NCBI GenBank assembly: GCA_031266115.1
Contig: JAISBQ010000368.1
Coordinates: forward strand, 1-6,728
Length of the DNA: 6,728 bases
From: Bifidobacteriaceae bacterium
GTDB lineage: Bacteria; Actinomycetota; Actinomycetes; Actinomycetales; WQXJ01
Direction: 5' to 3'
Below are positions 6,585 to 6,728 of this stretch, piece after piece. The notes beneath the pieces are model-generated. The model had not been told where the DNA came from, did no database searches, and worked only from the letters and a program-made list of their open reading frames with translations. Numbering within the stretch: position 1 is the first letter of the stretch; every line of letters begins with the position of its first letter. The translations under genes and the position numbers were made by a program.

Positions 6585-6603
6585 GGGGCGCCGCTGGCGC
6601 CCC
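6585..6603 (+). terminator. GC hairpin after the glycosyltransferase gene
   Basis: GGGGCGCC (6585-6592) and GGCGCCCC (6596-6603) form a perfect 8-bp stem with a GCT loop, beginning 17 bases after the stop codon. No T-run follows (TCCTCGG), so it is a GC-only hairpin of the kind common in actinobacteria. It may end transcription or protect the 3' end. Confidence 0.5.
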
Positions 6604-6638
6604 TCCTCGGCAAATCCCGCGATACTCAGCCCAAACGC

Positions 6639-6675
6639 ACGGAAGGACCGGGGGAGTTCCCCCCGGTCCTTCCGT
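6639..6675 (-). terminator. Perfect 16-bp hairpin ending the tRNA-Ser transcript
   Basis: Positions 6639-6654 pair perfectly with 6660-6675 around the loop AGTTC (6655-6659). The arm reads ACGGAAGGACCGGGGG. Read on the minus strand it begins three bases after the mature tRNA 3' end and is followed by GCGTTTGG, a short T-run, so it is assigned as the tRNA terminator. It may also stop readthrough from the glycosyltransferase gene on the other strand. Confidence 0.75.
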
Positions 6676-6678
6676 CCG

Positions 6679-6728
6679 CGGTGGCGGCGGGATTTGAACC
6701 CGCGGTGGAGTTACCCCCACACACGCTT
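6679..6728 (-). tRNA. tRNA-Ser, 3' part (continues beyond the window)
   Basis: Read on the minus strand, the visible part holds the last two anticodon-loop bases (AA, 6728-6727), the 3' anticodon-stem strand GCGTG, and a long variable arm with stem GTGGGG/CTCCAC and loop GTAA. After that come the T arm (GCGGG, loop TTCAAAT, CCCGC; 6703-6687), the 3' acceptor strand CGCCACC (6686-6680) and discriminator G (6679). The long variable arm makes it class II, and discriminator G fits serine rather than leucine, which has A. CCA is not encoded (CGG follows) and must be added by the CCA-adding enzyme. The anticodon itself is just outside the window, so the isoacceptor cannot be read directly. Confidence 0.9.

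Noticed and set aside
6679..6728. tRNA 3' end as an integration site
   Set aside because: Elements often integrate at tRNA 3' ends, but no copy of the tRNA tail occurs elsewhere in the window and no integrase is present.

Overview
The window looks like chromosomal DNA of a high-GC actinobacterium, probably of the order Micrococcales. The grounds are strong G/C preference at third codon positions, start sites that look leaderless, a small conserved gene overlapping a stand-alone LytR_C gene, a GT87-type membrane glycosyltransferase, and a tRNA-Ser with no encoded CCA. The order-level placement is an inference from gene content and was not tested by any search.

Left edge (1-325): the first 42 codons of a minus-strand P-loop ATPase run off the window. 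Its start is preceded by a -10-like hexamer and then three tandem copies of a 23-bp repeat. Facing the other way is a promoter whose -10 lies 7 bases before a GTG start.

326-1350 (+): two genes overlap by ATGA. The first encodes a 122-residue protein whose visible pattern is ParB/sulfiredoxin-like. The second encodes a single-pass membrane protein with an extracytoplasmic LytR_C domain. Their overlap suggests coordinated production and a cell-envelope role.

1451-2731 (-): a uracil/xanthine permease of the UraA/NCS2 family. It has a strong Shine-Dalgarno that fixes its start, a recognisable promoter, and an imperfect inverted repeat over that promoter. The 100 bases between it and the LytR_C gene hold no gene and no convincing terminator; two convergent genes end there.

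3019-6568 (+): a two-gene unit. The first encodes a large proline/alanine-rich protein with about 540 cytoplasmic residues, one membrane segment and an extracytoplasmic DUF4352-like domain. The second encodes a polytopic GT87-type glycosyltransferase expected to use polyprenyl-phosphate sugars. Both point to the cell envelope. The roughly 280 bases between the permease start and the proline-rich gene hold the permease promoter and no other gene that I can support.

Right edge (6569-6728): a GC hairpin after the glycosyltransferase gene, a perfect 16-bp hairpin, and the 3' part of a minus-strand tRNA-Ser that continues past the window. No CRISPR array, transposase or complete mobile element is visible. 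The least explained items are the 23-bp repeat cluster, the ParB-like protein paired with LytR_C, and the proline-rich membrane protein.
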